The translations under genes were made by a program, and so were the position numbers. Shown here in pieces: positions 4,960 to 7,653 of a stretch of DNA of 7,653 nucleotides (its first letter is position 1; each line of letters begins with the position of its first letter). Under the pieces are notes generated by a model, which saw only the letters and a program-made list of their open reading frames with translations, ran no database searches and was not told where the DNA came from. The stretch comes from an uncultured Methylococcaceae bacterium (lineage in GTDB: Bacteria; Pseudomonadota; Gammaproteobacteria; Methylococcales; Methylomonadaceae): positions 1 through 7,653 of the forward strand of contig CAIQND010000393.1 in the NCBI GenBank assembly GCA_903873045.1, read 5' to 3'.

Positions 4960-7518
4960 CTACTTCCATTGCTCCTGTATCAGCAATTTTAATGCTTCAA
5001 GCAAGGTATCCTGCAAACTTTTCAGCTCATCAACGCGTGCAAATGCGGCCTTTGTGTGACCCGCCGCATGAAGGTCTATTAACTCCGCTGCCAGTTTGTG
5101 TAACTGTTGGTGCAGTGGCAAGATAGCCTGTAAGTTTATCCGCTCATCAAGGTTTTGGGTATTTAGCCATTTGCCAAAGCGGCAGCTCAGGCTATTGGGT
5201 TGGGGAGCATCAAAATTAGAATGTTGTAGATAATTTTCTATGGCATTAAGCCATACACCGTGTTCGGCATTGGCAAAGAGTAACGGTAAATCATCACGGA
5301 TAAAAGAAGGGCGATCAACCCAACTGGCATCAGGTTTCCAGGTAGAAGCCCAGCTTTCCAGTTCGGCAGCGGGCATGGGACAGGCAATTGCATAACCTTG
5401 CGCCAAATCGCAACCGATTTGCAGCAGCATTTCACCGTGTTGGGTTGTCTCCATGCCTTCGGCAATAACCTCAAGACTAAAAGCCGCAGCCAAAGCCAGG
5501 ACACCCTCTACAATAGCCAGATCATCGGTATCATGCAACATATCGCGAATAAAGCTCTGGTCAATCTTAATCTGTTTGGCGGGTAAGCGTTTTAAATAGG
5601 TTAGCGATGAATAACCGGTGCCAAAGTCATCCAGTGAAAAATAGATACCAATCTCCCGGCAATTGTCAATTAACTCGGATACCTTGTTTAAGTCTCTCAT
5701 TGCACTGGTTTCCAGAATTTCCATTTCCAGATCACCCGATTTAACAGCAGGATGCGCTGCCAGCAATGTGCGTAGGCATTCAAAGAAACCATCTTGCTGT
5801 AACTGACGCGCACCAATGTTAATACTAATCGGCAAATTTAAACCAGAGTCATGCCAGCATTCAATCTGCACCAATGCAGTATTAATAACCCATTTACCAA
5901 TATCAATAGAGAGTGCGTGGTTTTCAACGAACGGCAAAAAATCTGCGGGTTCCAGCAGGCCTTTGTCTGGATGTTGCCAACGAATCAAGGCTTCAGCACC
6001 AATAATTTTACCCTGGCGCAGATTAACTTTGGGTTGATAATAAAGCACAAATTGACCTACGGCCAGCGCATTACCGATGCTTTCCAGACTCTCGTTATTA
6101 ACGCGGGTAAGATTATCCAGATCAACATCAAAGATGTGGAAACGATTCTTTCCTGTTAGCTTGGCTTGATACATGGCCTGGTCGGCCTGGCGTATCAGTA
6201 TATCGGCATCCACGTCTTTCGTCTGTGGATAAAAGGTAATGCCCAGACTGGCGGAGACCTGCAAAGTCAAATCGTTAAAGAGTTCCGGCATTGCTGCGGC
6301 AACCAGCAAGCGATTAAACACAGGCACACAGGCGGCAATGTCGCCAACATCAACCAGTAATACAACAAACTCATCACCACCGATGCGGGCAAGGGTATCA
6401 ATCTCGCGTAGCGTTTGTTGCATATTATTCGCCACGGCAATCAGCAATTGATCACCCGCTAAATGACTATAAGTATCGTTGATGATTTTAAAACCATCAA
6501 GATCAAGAAAGATCAGCGCCAGTAATTGTTTTTTGCGTTTGCACTGAACAATAGCTTGATTTAAGCGATCAGCCAATAATATTCGATTAGGCAGATTGGT
6601 CAGTGCATCAAAATGGGCGCTATGCTCTAACTCTTGTTCATGTTCTTTAGCCATAGTAATATCGGATAGGAGCGCGACATAGTGAAGTGTTTTGCCCTGT
6701 TCATCGAACACACTACTAATGTTTTCCTTCACGGCATAAATTTTTCCATTCTTGTGACGGTTCCAAATTTCGCCATACCAGTGGCCTTTTTTGTTAAGAT
6801 CATTCCAGATACTGGCATACCATTCTTTTGTTTGACGACCGGAGCTTAATATCCGAGGTTTTTTACCCAAAACTTCGTCAGCACTGTAGCCGCATATCTC
6901 AGTAAAGGCATCATTGATCTGGATGATTACCCCCTGATTATCAGTGATCATGATGCCTTCGCGGGCATGAGTAAAAACGCTGGCGGCAATTTTAAGCACT
7001 CTCTCTGACTGCTTCTGTTCGGTAATATCCTGAAAAAAAGCGGCAAACTGTCCATCGGCAGAGGGCAAACACTGAGTACTGATTTCAACATCAAAAATAC
7101 TGCCATCCTTACGTCGATGTTGAGATTCAAAACGATTAATGCCCAGCGCCAGATTGTTTTCTATAGCCTTAGCTGTTTCTGGTGTTTGCAGATCAGAAAT
7201 CTGCATGGCTTTTAACTCCTGCTCGTTATAAGCGCTCATCCGGCAATAGCTTTCATTAACTTCAAGCAACTGCATGTCTTTGTCCATCAACAAAAAACCA
7301 TCAATAGCATTATTAAGAATTGTCCGATACTGCTCTTCTTTTTTTTGTAGCGCCGCTGTTAACTCGACTTGTGTTTGAAAAAAAACAAGTCGCTGTTGTC
7401 GCCAAAAAAATAGTATTATCGCGCAGCCACTTAATTCCAAAAGACACATAACCAGAAACATTAACCAAAAGCGTTCTTGCAGCGGCACATAGACTTCCGA
7501 TTTATCTAGTTTAGCCAC
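4960..7518 (-). CDS. Membrane PAS-PAS-GGDEF-EAL-CZB c-di-GMP protein, N-terminally truncated
   Basis: This 852-residue protein should both make and break cyclic di-GMP at the inner membrane. Order: one membrane helix (about 17-39), coiled linker (44-62), PAS 1 (about 63-170), PAS 2 (about 174-292), GGDEF (about 300-465), EAL (about 478-725), CZB zinc-binding domain (about 750-842). The cyclase site GGDEF is at 380-384 with metal Asp D339 and an inhibitory RxxD site REID (371-374). The phosphodiesterase residues are all seen: EAL (509-511), N567, E603, DDFGTGYSSL (630-639), K651, E687, Q707. CZB ligands are H753, C779 (in CRFGKW), H803 and H807, the His-Cys-His-xxx-His pattern of chemoreceptors and E. 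coli DgcZ, so zinc probably tunes activity. The start is GTG at 7516-7518; the in-frame TAG at 7528-7530 blocks anything longer. Residues 1-16 (KLDKSEVYVPLQER) resemble the end of a periplasmic sensor before a second membrane helix, so the protein seems to have lost its sensor and first helix. No Shine-Dalgarno is visible. It may be a damaged gene. Confidence 0.93.
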   Translation of the reverse strand: MAKLDKSEVYVPLQERFWLMFLVMCLLELSGCAIILFFWRQQRLVFFQTQVELTAALQKKEEQYRTILNNAIDGFLLMDKDMQLLEVNESYCRMSAYNEQELKAMQISDLQTPETAKAIENNLALGINRFESQHRRKDGSIFDVEISTQCLPSADGQFAAFFQDITEQKQSERVLKIAASVFTHAREGIMITDNQGVIIQINDAFTEICGYSADEVLGKKPRILSSGRQTKEWYASIWNDLNKKGHWYGEIWNRHKNGKIYAVKENISSVFDEQGKTLHYVALLSDITMAKEHEQELEHSAHFDALTNLPNRILLADRLNQAIVQCKRKKQLLALIFLDLDGFKIINDTYSHLAGDQLLIAVANNMQQTLREIDTLARIGGDEFVVLLVDVGDIAACVPVFNRLLVAAAMPELFNDLTLQVSASLGITFYPQTKDVDADILIRQADQAMYQAKLTGKNRFHIFDVDLDNLTRVNNESLESIGNALAVGQFVLYYQPKVNLRQGKIIGAEALIRWQHPDKGLLEPADFLPFVENHALSIDIGKWVINTALVQIECWHDSGLNLPISINIGARQLQQDGFFECLRTLLAAHPAVKSGDLEMEILETSAMRDLNKVSELIDNCREIGIYFSLDDFGTGYSSLTYLKRLPAKQIKIDQSFIRDMLHDTDDLAIVEGVLALAAAFSLEVIAEGMETTQHGEMLLQIGCDLAQGYAIACPMPAAELESWASTWKPDASWVDRPSFIRDDLPLLFANAEHGVWLNAIENYLQHSNFDAPQPNSLSCRFGKWLNTQNLDERINLQAILPLHQQLHKLAAELIDLHAAGHTKAAFARVDELKSLQDTLLEALKLLIQEQWK

Positions 7519-7524
7519 AATAAA

Positions 7525-7595
7525 CGGCTACCCACGTAAGGCGGGACAGTTTAAAGTTAAGCCTTACGGCTTGTCCCTGCTTACGTGGATGGCCA
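7525..7595. repeat. Imperfect inverted repeat at the 5' edge of the c-di-GMP gene
   Basis: Arms 7525-7548 (CGGCTACCCACGTAAGG...) and 7572-7595 (...CTTACGTGGATGGCCA) match at 19 of 24 positions, around a 23-nt loop that itself folds as AAGCC-TTAC-GGCTT (7559-7572). The left arm includes an inverted TGGGTAG copy (7528-7534), which supplies the in-frame TAG stop upstream of the GTG start. The stem ends only 6 bp from that start codon, so in mRNA it would occupy the ribosome-binding region. It could be a small non-autonomous element or a member of the REP/hairpin class. Confidence 0.7.
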
Positions 7596-7620
7596 TTTTA
7601 TGTAACGATATCCGTGTCTT

Positions 7621-7649
7621 GTAGGGGCAATCCCTTGCGGTTGCCCTGC
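7621..7649 (+). repeat. GTAG-headed REP-like hairpin, second family
   Basis: The segment begins GTAGGGGCAATCCC and ends GGTTGCCCTGC. GGGCAA (7625-7630) pairs with TTGCCC (7641-7646), with further CC/GG pairing across a bulged T. The GTAG head plus a short palindrome follows the REP layout, but its sequence is unrelated to the GAGCGATGCC family. The window ends 4 bases later, so a partner unit may lie outside. Confidence 0.6.
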
Positions 7650-7653
7650 TAAC

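Noticed and set aside
5238..5504. 88-residue minus-strand frame in a second register of the c-di-GMP gene
   Set aside because: It is an out-of-frame reading of the EAL-to-CZB stretch; the main frame runs through without interruption, so it is not evidence of a frameshift.
5816..6451. Several plus-strand frames of 64-102 residues
   Set aside because: They overlap each other and lie antisense to the EAL and GGDEF coding sequence, which is clearly real; no domains or ribosome sites are seen.
7567..7653. Minus-strand frame open to the right window edge, ending in TAA in the inverted repeat
   Set aside because: It is made entirely of repeat sequence and shows no resemblance to a sensor domain, so I do not take it as the missing N-terminal part.

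Overview
This is a chromosomal window from a gammaproteobacterium. The replicative polymerase it carries matches the E. coli DnaE type along its whole length. The mixture of intergenic repeats reminds me of methanotrophs of the Methylococcales, but that placement is a low-confidence impression. The window holds three protein genes: a universal stress protein (350-790, minus), dnaE (991-4494, plus) and a large membrane-anchored cyclic-di-GMP protein (4960-7518, minus). uspA and dnaE are divergent across a 200-bp gap. dnaE and the c-di-GMP gene converge on a 465-bp gene-free region. I see no operon, RNA gene, CRISPR array, transposase, prophage or defence gene.

Almost everything between the genes is repetitive. 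There are two head-to-head or tail-to-tail pairs of REP-like palindromes headed by GTAG/GTGG (71-125 and 4788-4848). There is a long C/T-rich and A/G-rich palindrome just after dnaE (4546-4631), a degenerate ATCCGTG array (262-298), an imperfect inverted repeat (7525-7595) and a second GTAG-headed hairpin (7621-7649). A 7-mer, TGGGTAG, occurs six times on either strand in the non-coding DNA; I found none in the coding DNA. No RAYT transposase or other mobilising enzyme is in the window, so the repeats appear to be passengers.

The genes do not form an obvious pathway. dnaE is a housekeeping gene with all catalytic aspartates and a good clamp-binding motif. UspA is a small single-domain stress protein. 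The c-di-GMP protein reads TM-PAS-PAS-GGDEF-EAL-CZB with all key catalytic and zinc-ligand residues present. Its N terminus looks like the tail of a periplasmic sensor domain followed by the second membrane helix of a longer receptor. The reading frame is cut off by a TAG stop that lies inside a TGGGTAG repeat copy at the edge of an inverted repeat. The most interesting reading is that a repeat element has beheaded a two-membrane-helix receptor and left a CZB-controlled c-di-GMP enzyme without its periplasmic sensor. I found no convincing sign of a wholly new multi-gene system.
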